Both the position numbers and the translations under genes were made by a program. A stretch of 64,000 bases of DNA from Ophioderma brevispina (taxonomy: Eukaryota > Echinodermata > Ophiuroidea > Amphilepidida > Ophiodermatidae): positions 1-64,000 of the forward strand of contig JAMKCH010041456.1 in assembly GCA_023653785.1 (NCBI GenBank), written 5' to 3'. Below the pieces are notes generated by a model that was given only the letters and a program-made list of their open reading frames with translations, was not told the origin of the DNA and did no database searches. The stretch's first letter is position 1; every line of letters starts with the position of its first letter. Of this stretch, positions 10,470 through 21,599 are shown piece by piece.

Positions 10470-10865
10470 CGTCTTCGGCACTACCGTTGGTGCATAAGGG
10501 GTCCAAGTCAGTGGACCCCCTCTGAAAACACTTGCCGTTGGAATTTTTACAAAAAACTGGTTCCATTATAGGTACATCAACACGGACCACAAAACAGGAA
10601 AAACTTAAAATTGCGTCTACAGATTCAAAATGGCGGCCCCCCAAAAACAGATTTTTACAAACGCGGCACGAAATTCTTCCTGCCCCAAAATGAAAATCCA
10701 CTTTTTCCCACTGACTATTTACCTCAAATGGCTCATAATAGTAGGACATCAAGACCCCCCCCCCCCCCCCAATTACATTGCTGAAATAAATATTCAAAAA
10801 AGTATTCAGGACATTTTAAATTTTTTATGGGCAAACAAATTTTGAGAAGCGCTCCCAAAATATTT
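10470..10865. repeat. Dispersed repeat, copy A of a family also at 24200-24560
   Basis: Shared segments in the same order with 24200-24560 include ACTTCCGTTG/ACTTGCCGTTGG, AATTTTTACAAAAAACTGG-like, AAAATGGCGG, TTACATTGCTGAAATAAA and AAATTTTGA. The copies differ by many substitutions and homopolymer changes (a C-run at 10755-10771 here and an A-run in the other). I do not recognise the family. Confidence 0.7.
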
Positions 10866-11041
10866 TATGATAATGAGTAACAAACGCCATGTCGATTTGA
10901 TTTTTGTCTACCCAATATGCGTAAACTTGAGATTAGACAATAGGCCTACATAGAATCGTGGGCAAATATAATTTAGCGTTAAAAACATGGTGCGTATAAA
11001 AAAACGAACCCCCCCCCCCCAACACACACACACACGTTCTG

Positions 11042-11831
11042 CGGTTTGGGTCATTGTGTGACCCCCATGTCAGATCCGACATATCGATCTGAACATATCT
11101 GACACGGCCTATTCGGGTGTATTCCGTTTAGCTCAGTTTTTGATTGGAGCTAAAGGGGAATTATCCCGTTTAGAGTTTACGTTATCTATCAGGTGGTCCT
11201 CGTTTTCTCAAAGGTTTCGCACATGGAATATGGATCAATTAATCTGCCCCGATTAGAATGGATGTGTATTTCCGATTCAAAATGGTAAATGATTGAAACC
11301 TCATGATCGCATAGACCTATGCACCATTTCTACTCACAAACGGTACAGCGATTTAAAGATTGGACTAGGTATATAAATAAATCTACTATTTGTAAGTGGT
11401 AGTTGTAAATGACACTTTCTCCCCGGGGCGGCTATCGGGAGTCCACAGATTCAGTAAGTCTGTGATCAGGCTGGTTGAAATCATATAACATATACAGAGC
11501 TATTTTTAGTATTCGGTGCCATCAGCTTCCAACAACAGTTGTTACGGGTTAGCTATTCTGGCCGCCTCGCTCCCACGCAAAATTTGATTTAGTCTCCTTT
11601 GGTGCTTCTAATTGTTCAAACAATAAATCGGACCTGTCATTCACTCTGTGTTTAGATTCAAGTGTACGTCGTTGAAGAGATTACATTAAATCATAGTGAT
11701 ATAGCCCATCCTTACTACGTTTATTACTCCCGATTAGGCCATGTCAGACCTGAATAGGCCGTGTCAGATTATGTCAGATCGATATGTCAGATATGTCAGA
11801 TCTGACATGGGGGCACAAATTACCAAACCCA
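11042..11831. mobile_element. Nonautonomous element with CCCCCATGTCAG inverted ends
   Basis: The ends are inverted copies of a roughly 75-bp block containing CCCCCATGTCAGATC, CGACATATCGATCTGA and GACACGGCCT-like segments. The outer parts (GGTTTGG...TTGTG) also pair. The interior is noncoding. No target duplication could be set. Confidence 0.7.
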
Positions 11832-12394
11832 CATTATGCACTAAGTGTTAAATGATCTGTCGCCAAATCTACGTTGGTACTAGAAATCAAGGGGGTGAAG
11901 CCCATTCAAAACCGTCTGTCCGTGCTGGCGCTGACATTTTGAATATGCACGGAAATAATTATTAGTTTGGTGATTGATTACAACATTAATGTCCAATTCG
12001 ATACAAAACAACCGGGCAAAAATATGATGTTGGGGTGCTATGGGTGGTTAAATTTTGTTCCGACTCATGGCACCACAACGAATGAAATGACTCACCGTAC
12101 AGTCCTTGATTAAATAACCGCTCAATGAATACATATTTTCACCAACGCGCATTGCATTATGAGAAAAAGAGTATCTGAGAACAATGATCCAGGTGCACTA
12201 TTCTAACTCCTGGCCACCTCTAACACATACATCATTGTACACTACCGATTAGTGTATATGCAAAGCGGCACCCACAGTATGTGGAAGAAGCGGAGGCAGG
12301 CATTGCTTTCTATTGTTGTATCTATGTTTTCTTTGTGGCGGCAAAACATGCGATGACTATGAATTTCTAAAGAGTACGTAACGGTTTTGCCTCT
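11832..12394. other. Intron sequence, nothing recognised
   Basis: No convincing coding frame or repeat structure seen. Confidence 0.4.
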
Positions 12395-12610
12395 CTATCT
12401 CAAAGACCTCTTTGCTAGAACTAACAAGCCGTGTAAGCACAGAAGAAGACCGGGGGGTAGCCTTCGTCTTGTACCTTTGAAATATATTTTCTCCAAACAA
12501 ATTTGACTATCAACAAGGTTATGATGGACCTGTCCGTGAAGAGACTTATACACAGAAAGAAGAGTTCTGTATCTGATCGTTTCCTTAACAGAACAACCAA
12601 GAGCGATCAA
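12395..12610 (-). pseudogene. Possible RT C-terminal scrap (CR1/L2-like)
   Basis: The minus-strand frame contains YRTLLSVYKSLHGQ, which resembles the K-x-L-x-L-V-Y-K-x-L-H-G-x-A-P segment near the C terminus of CR1/L2-type reverse transcriptases. The following sequence is only weakly compatible. No other RT motif is seen nearby, so this is tentative. Confidence 0.35.
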
Positions 12611-12974
12611 AGTTGTGAAGAACTCTGGTCACGACCGCATATGCGAAACAACAAACGCGCAGCTTTTTTTCCTTTTTTTTTATTTTGGCAAGCGCTGGAG
12701 CCTTTTTGAGATGTACTTCATTGGCGCCATGAGTGTGAACAAGTCATGTGGGACAAATACCAAAGATCGTACAGCATGTACAGCAAGTATCAAGTGTAAA
12801 CCTACGAATACGTCATAATTACGAATCAATAGGTAATTTACACTCTTACAGAATAGCTCCAAAATGACTAACAATACTCATGGTGAAATAAAACTAACCA
12901 GATCTTACGTCATGGACATCATAGAGGAGTAGCTTGGACCATGTCAAACACATCCCGGGGGGGGTTTTTTTTTG

Positions 12975-13750
12975 TTTTACCTCACTTCAGAAAAGGTTTG
13001 ACAACCTTTGGTAGTAGTATGGACCCTCTTCATCAAATTCTAAGGTAGGTAGTACTCTCAATTGGTGGTATCACTTTTTCAATAATAATCGGGGCGCAAT
13101 TTAAGTTTACACGGGGGGTCCAAATTGTTAAAATGTCTCCAATCATGTTGAAATCTTTGCCATATTATCCGTCTAGTCATTAAGGATTCCAAAATGTATA
13201 GTTTGTACCCTCCATGACTTGGTTTGGAGTTATAGGATAAAAAGGGCTCCAAATGGTGAAAAGGGGTCAATTTTTACTTTGTACAGGGGTCCAAATCAAA
13301 TTGCTCCAATTTTGGTAAAATGAAAGAAGTTGTTCATCTAGCATAATGAGTCAAAAAGGGAATAGTTTGTACCATCTGCACTGCATAGTTACCATGTTTC
13401 TGGGACAAAATAGGTCATAGGCAACATAATCCAATTGTTTGAACCTTCTTTACCCTTAGCTCCGTAAGTAAAGATTGTACATAATAAAAACATACCTTTT
13501 AGGAGTCCCTCTTACCTCAGGAATAATTTTCAATTATTTTTAAATATATTTGGTCTTTTTACCCTATACCCCCCTACTTTCAACATATTGGAGGCATTTT
13601 AAAAATTTGACCCCTGTGTTAACTTAAATTTCCCCCTATTGAAAAGTTGATCCACAATTTTGAGAGTACTACCTCCTAGCATTGATGTAGAGGGTCCAAC
13701 TAACTACCAAGGTGTTAAACCTTTTCTCTAGTGTGGGGAGAAATAACCTA
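12975..13750. mobile_element. Palindromic nonautonomous element, about 775 bp
   Basis: The left arm (about 12979-13060, with GAAAAGGTTTGACAACCTTT and GTAGTACTCTCAA) pairs with the right arm (about 13656-13749) at roughly 80% by eye. A second inner pairing (GGGGTCCAAATTGTTAAAAT with its partner near 13588-13610) extends the palindrome. No coding capacity. Confidence 0.7.
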
Positions 13751-13819
13751 ACTCCATAAATAAGGCCCCTATGAAGATCTTCTCCTGCTCTATAACAATG
13801 TTTTTTGGCCCTCCCAGAG

Positions 13820-13866
13820 AATCTGAAGTTCGTTGACCTATTCATCCTATTCATCCTATTCAACGG
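13820..13866. repeat. Short TTCATCCTA tandem repeat
   Basis: CTATTCATC is repeated three times in imperfect tandem. It produces an artefactual MNRMNRMN reading frame on the minus strand. Confidence 0.7.
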
Positions 13867-14520
13867 GCGGATTTACTATCAATAGCAAAGCATCATTATT
13901 TGCTTGAGTCATGGAACTGGTGTGGCATCTCTTGGTCCATGATATTCCGGGAAAAAAAGAGAGTGACATTTAATTTATTCAGTTCAACTCAAATGTGCAC
14001 ATACTAGAAGTGAGAACACGCGTAGTACCTGATTTTGATATTTTAGACCTTTTATTTTATTTTAGCACAATTATGTACTTGTAAGGGGTGCTTCACCTTT
14101 GTACACGCTAGGAGATCTGCCCGCTAGCCTACTTGATGTATAGCGTCTAGGCCCTTTTCATCAGCTATATTTGGATACACATTTTCTATCCTTTATTTGG
14201 TTAAAACCCCGTTGTGTTGGTTAAAATCAAAACATATTATTTTTTTTATTTTTTGCTTTTTTTAATTTATTTAATATATCTTTTTTTGAGTTTTTTTCTC
14301 ATGCAGTCATATCGTTTTAAATTTTATTAATAGGTAAGGAACCTAATCCAAAACATTGGCACCGCCAGCAGATCTTAATGAAGGTAACAAATAAAGTTCT
14401 TTTTCTTGACATGATTTATTCAGGATTATACCGCTATTAAAATAAAGAAGGAACACAAGTTGAACTATATATAAAGCATATTTGTAAGAAAAATTATCAT
14501 ATTGAAAAACATAATAGCTT
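13867..14520. other. Intron sequence, nothing recognised
   Basis: AT-rich, with T-runs near 14240-14300. No coding or repeat structure that I can name. Confidence 0.4.
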
Positions 14521-16701
14521 ACCCTCACAAATTCCAACCAGCTGGAATGGTGTCACTTTGTGTTTAAATGAACCAGGTAAATGTTCGCGGAACACGATCC
14601 AGACCCGTTAATTGAAAAAAGGGCCCAAAGTGCCCATATCCTTCCGGGGGTGTCTCCCATTTGGTGGTCAAAATTCATAATAAAGTTACAATGGCATATT
14701 ATCTTATTAGTGTCACATAGAGGTTTTGGGATGAGAAAATTGGATTAAAAACACGTTTGAAAATCCGACCTGGCTGACTTTGTCACCAAATCCCAAATGG
14801 CGCCCAAAATGCCCCTTTTCAATATAATCATATGTGATCACTTTCCCACCTATTTAATTACCAGTTTAAATGTTGCATTTATTGGATTTGCCAATCGATC
14901 CAAGCATTTGGTCAATGCAAAAATGACTGCCGATGCAAAAATTCAAATTACAAAACCAAAATATCCCTGAGCGAAAGATCCCGTGTCCCGCCCCCTTGAT
15001 AGGCCGCATACAGGGATGATTCTGGTGTCCAGGAGCCTATGTTTTCAGAAACAAGGAGTCCATTGGAAAATTGTTCAAATATTAGATTTGGTTTGTTTTA
15101 TGTTATTTGGCAGTTATTAAAGGCCATACAAATTTAGAAGGCAATTACAAGTTAAAGAATAGCAAAACTAGCATACTTCTAGGGCTCAGCATTTGGTAAG
15201 GGCACCGACGCAATTGCCTTACCGGTGCTTTTGTTTATTTTGCAACCTGCCCGCCGGCCGAAGCTGTCCATTTTGCCCATCTCGCTCCGTTTTTTCCACC
15301 TTGGGGGGGGGGGGGGGGGGGGGGGGGGTGGGGGGGGGGGGGGTAGATGCTGTTTCGGGTGTCTTTGTCTATGTTTTCAGGATCAAATAATTTATAGAAA
15401 CATTGTTGACAATATTGGACTAGTTTGTTTCGGTATTTTGCTGTTGCGCGCGGCCATTTTTGAACTTCAAAATGGCCGCCAAGCTGTCTCAGGTCTCTTT
15501 TGCCATCTCTTCATGGGCCTTGGCCAGGATGATTTCAGGTTTTCAGGTCAAGGAATCCAATAAGAATATTTATAGCATATTAGACCAGTGGATGTGTCAT
15601 GTGTGCGGCAGCCATCTTGAATTTCATGGACCAAAGGGGCGCACGGGATCCCTGGATCCTCTCACTCATGGTCTATTTTGGGTTGCCATTTTGGACGCTA
15701 TTTTGATTTTTTGCTTCTGGCAGTCATTTTTGGTATTGAAAAATGCTAGGCATCGATTTTTCACATCCAAAAAATGCAAAAACTCTGATTGATCAAATAT
15801 TGGACCAGTTCTATATTAAAAAGGGACATTTTGGGCGCCATTTTAAATTTTGTGGCAAAAGTCACCCATTTTGGGTTTTCAAATCTGTTTTAATCAATTT
15901 CTCATGCCCAAAAACCTATATCGTCGGCCGCATCACATAGTGACGTACTCGACATTTTGGGACTTTTTGCAGAAATTTGGCATTATACGTTTGCTTTGTT
16001 CTACTGTATAAATTCACAAATTTCGAACCTCAAAGTGGTTTAATTAGTAAAATATTAATTGACTAACTATGACGTATTTGCAAAACGTTCATTTTTTCGC
16101 ATCACATAACGACGTATGAAAATCTATTCTGCACATGCCCATAGCACCGTATCTGCATTTTGAAGTATTCGCCGTTTCGCATAGTGACGCATTTGTGCGA
16201 CGTATTTTTCAGTTCACGGTAGAGTTGCTATTTAGTCGTTTTCACACAGTATTTGCGCAAACGCGTCACATAACGATGTATTTTCGAGACGTATTTGTTA
16301 TTTAAAAGTTGAAGTTGCTATTTTGTCTTTTTCACATAGTGACGTATTTTAACATTCTTTTCGCATATCTAAATAAATAAAATAATTTCATATTTAACTT
16401 TTTTGGCGATTTTCCACTAGGTTTTGATTGAAATATATGTTTTAATTAGCAGTTTGGGGCAAATTAAAATCGAAACATCTTCCAATTCGTTTTTCTCGAA
16501 ATGCGTATTTTGCAAATACGTCAGTATGTGACGCGACCGACGACATGAAGACACTAAAATTAAGATAATAGGCCATTATAACTTTATTATGAATTTTGAC
16601 CCCAAAATGGGAGCACCCCCCGGAATGGGTACTTCGGGCCCCTTTTTTTCAATTAACGGCGTCAAACACAAAGTGAACACCATTTCATATCTGGTGAGGG
16701 T
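14521..16701. mobile_element. 2.2-kb element with long terminal inverted repeats
   Basis: The left end (14521-14712) and right end (about 16550-16701) are inverted copies over about 150 bp. Matched blocks include ACCCTCAC, GGTGTTCACTTTGTG-like, GTTAATTGAAAAAA, GTCAAAATTCATAATAAAGT and GGCATATTATCTTA. The left arm has an extra 30-40-bp segment (about 14574-14610). The interior holds a G-run at 15304-15344, AAAATGGC-rich sequence and the TGACGTA motif cluster (15930-16545). No transposase is recognisable. Confidence 0.75.
15930..16545. repeat. Cluster of TCACATAGTGACGTATTTG-like motifs
   Basis: At least seven variants of CACATA(G/A)(T/C)GACGTATTTG occur at irregular spacing, e.g. near 15931, 16070, 16101, 16182, 16262 and 16337, with an inverted example near 16503-16530. 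Each carries a TGACGTA/CGACGTA core. The cluster lies inside the 2.2-kb element, towards its right end. Confidence 0.7.
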
Positions 16702-16782
16702 CTGTGAGGCTGGCTAAAACTAAAATCCAAATATTTTTTTCTACAGTTTATTACTTTTTGTTGGAATGATAGTCTTATTTAA

Positions 16783-17138
16783 AGGCACTATCATTGATTT
16801 TTTCAGAAAATCGAAAAAAAATCATCAAAAATCAGATTTGTGCTCGTCTGTAACACGTATAGGCATCCTAACGTACCCTACAATGATAGGCCCAGAAGCA
16901 ACCTAATAAAGACAAAATCGGATATTTTAGTCATTAGTGTCCGAACGGACACTTACTACAACACGCAATTGAATGGCGATTCGTATCTTTGAACGCTGCC
17001 ATTTTCCTCCGTTTCTGTCAATTCTTCGGTTTGAAAATGTTACTTATGAGAATTCTACAGGCTTATACTTCACTTTTAAGCTATTCCTGCAAATTTCAAA
17101 TATTTTGACTCTTTCGGATAAATCACTGATAGTGTCTC
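16783..17138. mobile_element. Small inverted-repeat element upstream of SRCR1
   Basis: GGCACTATCATTGATTT on the left pairs with AAATCACTGATAGTGTC on the right. The interior is noncoding. It ends about 120 bp before the SRCR1 acceptor. No target duplication is clear. Confidence 0.55.
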
Positions 17139-17255
17139 TAATGTAAAATGTGTTTTATTTGTAGAAATTACGAATTATAGAAAAACTATAAAACACAATA
17201 ATCGCAGACGCTGTAGAAATTTAACACTAAAAATATATTTACTTTAATTAAAAAG

Positions 17256-17567
17256 GTGATGCCATTTTAATGCATGGCTCGGATCGGAATGAAGGGATTT
17301 TACATGTTGTGCATGATGGTGAGCTTGGAACTGTATGTGACGATCGCTTTGATAATCGCATGGCAAGAATGGTGTGTAGACAGCTTGGATACCCTGGTGG
17401 AAATGTTGTCGACTTGTCAACGTTTGGCTATGCAGGCAAAGGGCGCATCTGGTTGGATGAACTGAGTTGCCAGGGAAATGAGGATTCACTTCTCGACTGT
17501 TTGCACAATACCTTGGGTGTTACAGGGTGCGATCATCGAGAAGACGTTGCCATATCTTGCTCAAAAG
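17256..17567 (+). CDS. SRCR domain 1, complete in one exon
   Basis: The 312-bp exon encodes one scavenger-receptor cysteine-rich domain of about 104 residues, the usual size. Seen in order: ILMHGSD...GILHVVHDGELG, TVCDDRF, MVCRQLGYPGG, FGYAGKGRIWLDELSCQG, LLDCLH, GCDHREDVAISC. Six cysteines are present. The acceptor is AATTAAAAAG (ending 17255) and the donor is AAAAG|GTAAAT (GT at 17568-17569). Both junctions are phase 1, so the exon is a symmetric module and joins in frame to the lectin exon ending at 7571 (giving GDA at the seam). SRCR domains bind proteins and polyanions outside the cell; a role in innate immunity or adhesion is typical but not shown here. Confidence 0.92.
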
Positions 17568-17684
17568 GTAAATCAAAGTAACATATTAAGGATCAGTATA
17601 TGCATCTAACCTCCTACACCTTGTTACCTTAAAATGGAATGACATGACATACAGCATTGTGATATACCGTACATCTTAGGGTCA

Positions 17685-17972
17685 ACTGTTTCTTTCCACA
17701 AGGCAACTCTCTTAAACTCATTAGACACTGCTTTAAGGGGTTGGACTTAAGAAACTCTTTCTCAGCAGCAGCTGCTGCTAGCAGAAGGTATCTGTCCGGA
17801 CGAAGGTGCTTCACATTAGATACTTGGCAGCTACGTTCTTGCACGCTTGTTACATTACGACGGATGTCTGGTGGAGCAATTCATATAAATTCTCCGTTGA
17901 GTGAAGACATCCTGTAATAAGCCAACAGGAGGCATATTCAACGCTGGAGTAAGCTTCTTGGTTTGGGCAAGG
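17685..17972 (-). pseudogene. Jockey-like LINE RT C-terminal fragment
   Basis: It matches the minus-strand RT remnant at 34229-34520 over its whole length: shared CCACAAGGC...CTCTC, GCTTCACATTAGATACTTGGC and TACGACGGATGTC. Read on the minus strand, the right end gives ITGCLH, part of the R-(T/L)-I-T-G-C-L-R-P-T motif near the end of these reverse transcriptases. It is broken by stops and frameshifts. Confidence 0.65.
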
Positions 17973-18748
17973 AGGATTAAAATAAGGAGATGACACTTGT
18001 GGACGAACGATGGTCCCTGGGCCTTGCTTTACAGGGGGCGCTATAACGACTCGGGTTAAATTTTAAGGGGGTGGGACACAGCACTAAAAGTCCAGGTAAA
18101 ACTCCGGGATAACAATACATAGGCGATAATCTTGTAGACTATTTGGACTTAAAACGTGAATTATGAAAGCTGTGAGTTTCCGAATTGCTATAATATAAGA
18201 TATACGGTGAATTAAGTTATTTTTACAAAAACAAATAGTAGAGAACTACATTATTTTCAGGAGATTTCAATTGAAGGGAGCCGAATTGTAGACTGCAAGT
18301 GCTGTAGCAAACTATATAACCTTGATTCATAAAAAAATAGATCAAATAAATCTAAAGAGCATTAAAGGAGCTAAATTTTGATACTAAACATACCAATTTT
18401 GACCTTGAAATAACTGAAATAGGCGCATTTGAAAAACAAAATAATTAACATTACGAAACATTCAGTGTAGCAACCCCTTAAACTAGGGTGGGCCTAGGTT
18501 CAATCGAGGGCGCTATATATAGCCGAGTCTTGCAATGCGAAGTTCGTTTCTGTCTTGGATACAAACGGTGAACACGTAACTCTATACCATGAGGTTAATA
18601 AATACAGGAGGGACCATAAATTTCGTTGATATGCGCGAACTTTCGTATTTTGCCATAGCCATATTGTGGGATAAAGGAGCAAAAGACGACAGGCGCTAAG
18701 TGTCAACCCCCTGGTTTGGGTTGATATTTTCCATACAGGGCAGGCATA
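17973..18748. other. Intron sequence, nothing recognised
   Basis: No coding similarity or repeat match found. Confidence 0.4.
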
Positions 18749-18750
18749 TA

Positions 18751-19854
18751 CAGTGTGAGTCAAAACAAACCTACATTCAGGAAAGATTTTTTCTTCAAAG
18801 GTTAAACGTTATTTTTGCTTCAATATTTGCTTTGGTTGTTTACAGAGATAAACAGGCTATCAGAAGATTTTTATTTGGTGTCTTTCGGACTTTGGGTTCA
18901 GAAACTATGTCAATTTTGCGGAGACACCTAAAAATTCAGTTTGGCCGATATTAGCCATACAATGCGGAGAAACTGATACCGACGTATACCATACCACATT
19001 ATAGCAAAGACAATTCACACATGCAATTTCAGATTGTATCGATTTCTTCTCGACAAAACATATCAGTTTGAATAAAATAGTATATTGTGTAAAATAATTA
19101 TAAGTAAAATATCTTTAAAAAAATTAAGTACCATTGTTCATTCATAAAGAGTCAGTTATTGAAAATCACTCCACATCAATATCTCAGTTCATGAACATTA
19201 TGAAACTGCTCAGAGATTTTTGTTTTACATCTCTAAGGTAATTATTTTGCACAAATACAGTATACTCAGCGTCCATAAATTGCAAGAAGATGTAAATAAA
19301 TCGGAAAACTTAAAATTCATAATCGCACTGCTGTTTTTTCAAGCGGAATACAAAACTTTCTATGGTTTCACCTTTGCTCCCAAGTTTCGTTGTAGGTTAA
19401 AACCGTGAAATCTTGCTGAACCAAAGTAAACCGTGGTCCCCAGCCGTGGTCTTACACCAGCTATCTTGAATTTCTTATTTGGGAAATTGAACATTTTTTT
19501 ACTTACCTTATTCTTTTGTAATCTCTGTGGTATTATTTTTATCATCCCTTCACTACTATCCCTCTTCTATTGTTTAACAATAATTTTTACTCAAATCACT
19601 GCTGGAGACCGTGCTACTTTATGTAAGCGATGCATCTTTTTGTTTGGCTCAAAATTGGCACAGGATTTAAGTCTCTCAGCCAAATAAGTGTACCTGCTTC
19701 CTTCCTCCAAATGTAACAAATGTATACCAATAACTTTTTCGGAAAGCATGTGTTATTCCTTCTATATAACCATAGCGAAACATTTGAGCAAAACAATTCC
19801 TAACTATTTTGAATTATTTTTTTATTCGGAATGTATTTGTTTTGACTCACACTG
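18751..19854. mobile_element. 1.1-kb nonautonomous DNA transposon, TA target site (copy 1)
   Basis: The ends are CAGTGTGAGTCAAAACAAA (left) and the complement TTTGTTTTGACTCACACTG (right), flanked by TA at 18749-18750 and 19855-19856. A second copy of the family is at 35811-36766. Short frames inside have no transposase motifs. The termini resemble, but are distinct from, those of the element at 8233-9673, so they may be sister families. Confidence 0.85.
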
Positions 19855-19856
19855 TA

Positions 19857-20234
19857 CTCTTCACATGAGTAGCCAACAGGGCGAGGACGTCGATCTCGGT
19901 GATGGTGGGTGACCACTCCCCATCTTGTGCCCTTGCATTTGTTCAAGGTTATTGCGTGAAACATTCTTTTATTATACTCTTCGGCTGCTTGACCGTAGTT
20001 TTATAAGAGGAGATGAGAGAGATGCGGACGTGCGGTAGACACGGGTTATCATCCTGGCTCCAGGGCAATTCTAGACCGGGTTAGGTTAAGCTCATGGTTT
20101 GGGCTTGGGTTGCGTTAGATGTAAGCATACCACCTTTGTCGTGGGATGATTTGCACGTATTTGGATTTGCCTCATAATAAAGAGTGAGTTAATCCAAAGC
20201 TTTTGGAGTGTCCTCTTGCAAACAACTGTGAATC
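19857..20234. other. Intron sequence, nothing recognised
   Basis: No coding similarity or repeat match found. Confidence 0.4.
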
Positions 20235-21165
20235 TGCATATAATAAAACGACAAGTTCGCACTCCAGGGTTGGTCTTTTGTTAGATGTTGAACAAGAGAG
20301 GTGCGTAAGGGTAGTTCATTCTTAAGCCTACGGCCATCGGCTCGTCTTTGCTCCTAGCTTGACAAAGAACATCCTGTTTGCAGCATCCTTTGATGAGCTC
20401 ATCACTCCGAGTGTCTTGTGAGTTTTCAAAATCTTACGGAGTAGGCAGCTGTGAGTTAATAGTATCATATGCTGCTGATAAATCGACGACCGCACCCGGT
20501 TACCAACCCCTTCTCGAAACCATGCATAAACAAATACTCGATGTTTGGAGTTATGTTTACCTTGGCTTGTGTTGGTTTGCCTACCGAACCTGCTTGTTTT
20601 CTGGGATGAAGTGCAATACGACTGAGCAGAAGACTTTGTATGTATGGCTGAGAGTGATATTTGTCGCTACTCTGGAATTAATTGATCTTTCCCGCGGGCG
20701 TTTAGGAGTGCCATAACATTTGTTTTTCCCTTCCTCCGGATGCTTGGGAACTGTTGGGAAAAAGGCTGCAATTGTATAGCTTCAGAAGCCACTCCTTTCT
20801 ACTTACTGGGCCGAGATTTTTCAGCTACTCATTTGAGATGGTGCCAAACCAACTGGTGTTTGTAGCGTTTTCTGGTTTCAGTTAGCATACCGTGTTGCCA
20901 GTTTGTCCATGTTGAAGGGGCGAGTGAACGGGCGCGCGGTGGGTCGCCATTATACCTCTTACCGTCTACTTTGATCTTCTTGTGCTTCATACTGCACTTG
21001 TCATTTAAAAGCAGTTGCTGGGCGACTTGATTGGGTGTAACATTTAATGTTGTGAAAGTTCTGTTGGCCTTGATCCCCTCGAAGCTTTCGGATGGTATTA
21101 CACATGCTTCTTGCTGTAGGGTAATACCTCCGGTGGATTAGATTTACTCTTAAGTAAATAAAATG
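20235..21165 (-). pseudogene. Jockey-like LINE, N-terminal half of the RT, broken
   Basis: Read on the minus strand: TLNVTPNQVAQQLLLN (linker after the endonuclease, near 21040), NIEYLFMHGFEKGLVTG, motif A VVDLSAAYDTIN (plus-strand positions 20455-20493) and RMFFVKLGAKTSRW near 20340. Pieces are in different frames with stops, so it is not functional. It probably belongs to the same insertion as the endonuclease remnant at 25263-25860, 4 kb upstream on that strand. Confidence 0.75.
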
Positions 21166-21337
21166 TCCTTTAAAAAGGAAAGGGGCGCCCCAAGGAGTGA
21201 GTCTGTTTTGGGTTTGTTCTCTATGTTGTTGGGAAATACTTATATGTAAGAAAAAGAAACGGGAGACACAATATCAGAATGAATTCGGTTAAGTTTTATT
21301 GCTACTTGCTTAGTACAAAAGTGTTTGAAGAAGTATA

Positions 21338-21432
21338 ATATATATATATATATTATATATATATATATATATATATTAATATATATAAATATATATATCT
21401 ATATAGATAGTATATATATATATATATATTGA
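21338..21432. repeat. AT dinucleotide microsatellite
   Basis: A nearly pure (TA)n run with a few interruptions. Confidence 0.95.
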
Positions 21433-21599
21433 ACTACAAGAATTATAGTATGAACCTTTAGTTGTTGGTGAACCTATCAGACGTAACCTGCTCATTATTA
21501 AACTTTTGTCCACCACATTAAGGGTCCCTGTCTGACTACCGACCACAGGGCCCTTGCAACTATACCCAGGGCCCTTTTACTACGCCCCAAAGTCCCAAG

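Noticed and set aside
17274..17489. Other reading frames across SRCR1
   Set aside because: They are shadows of the SRCR1 exon, which has the conserved domain and matching splice phases.
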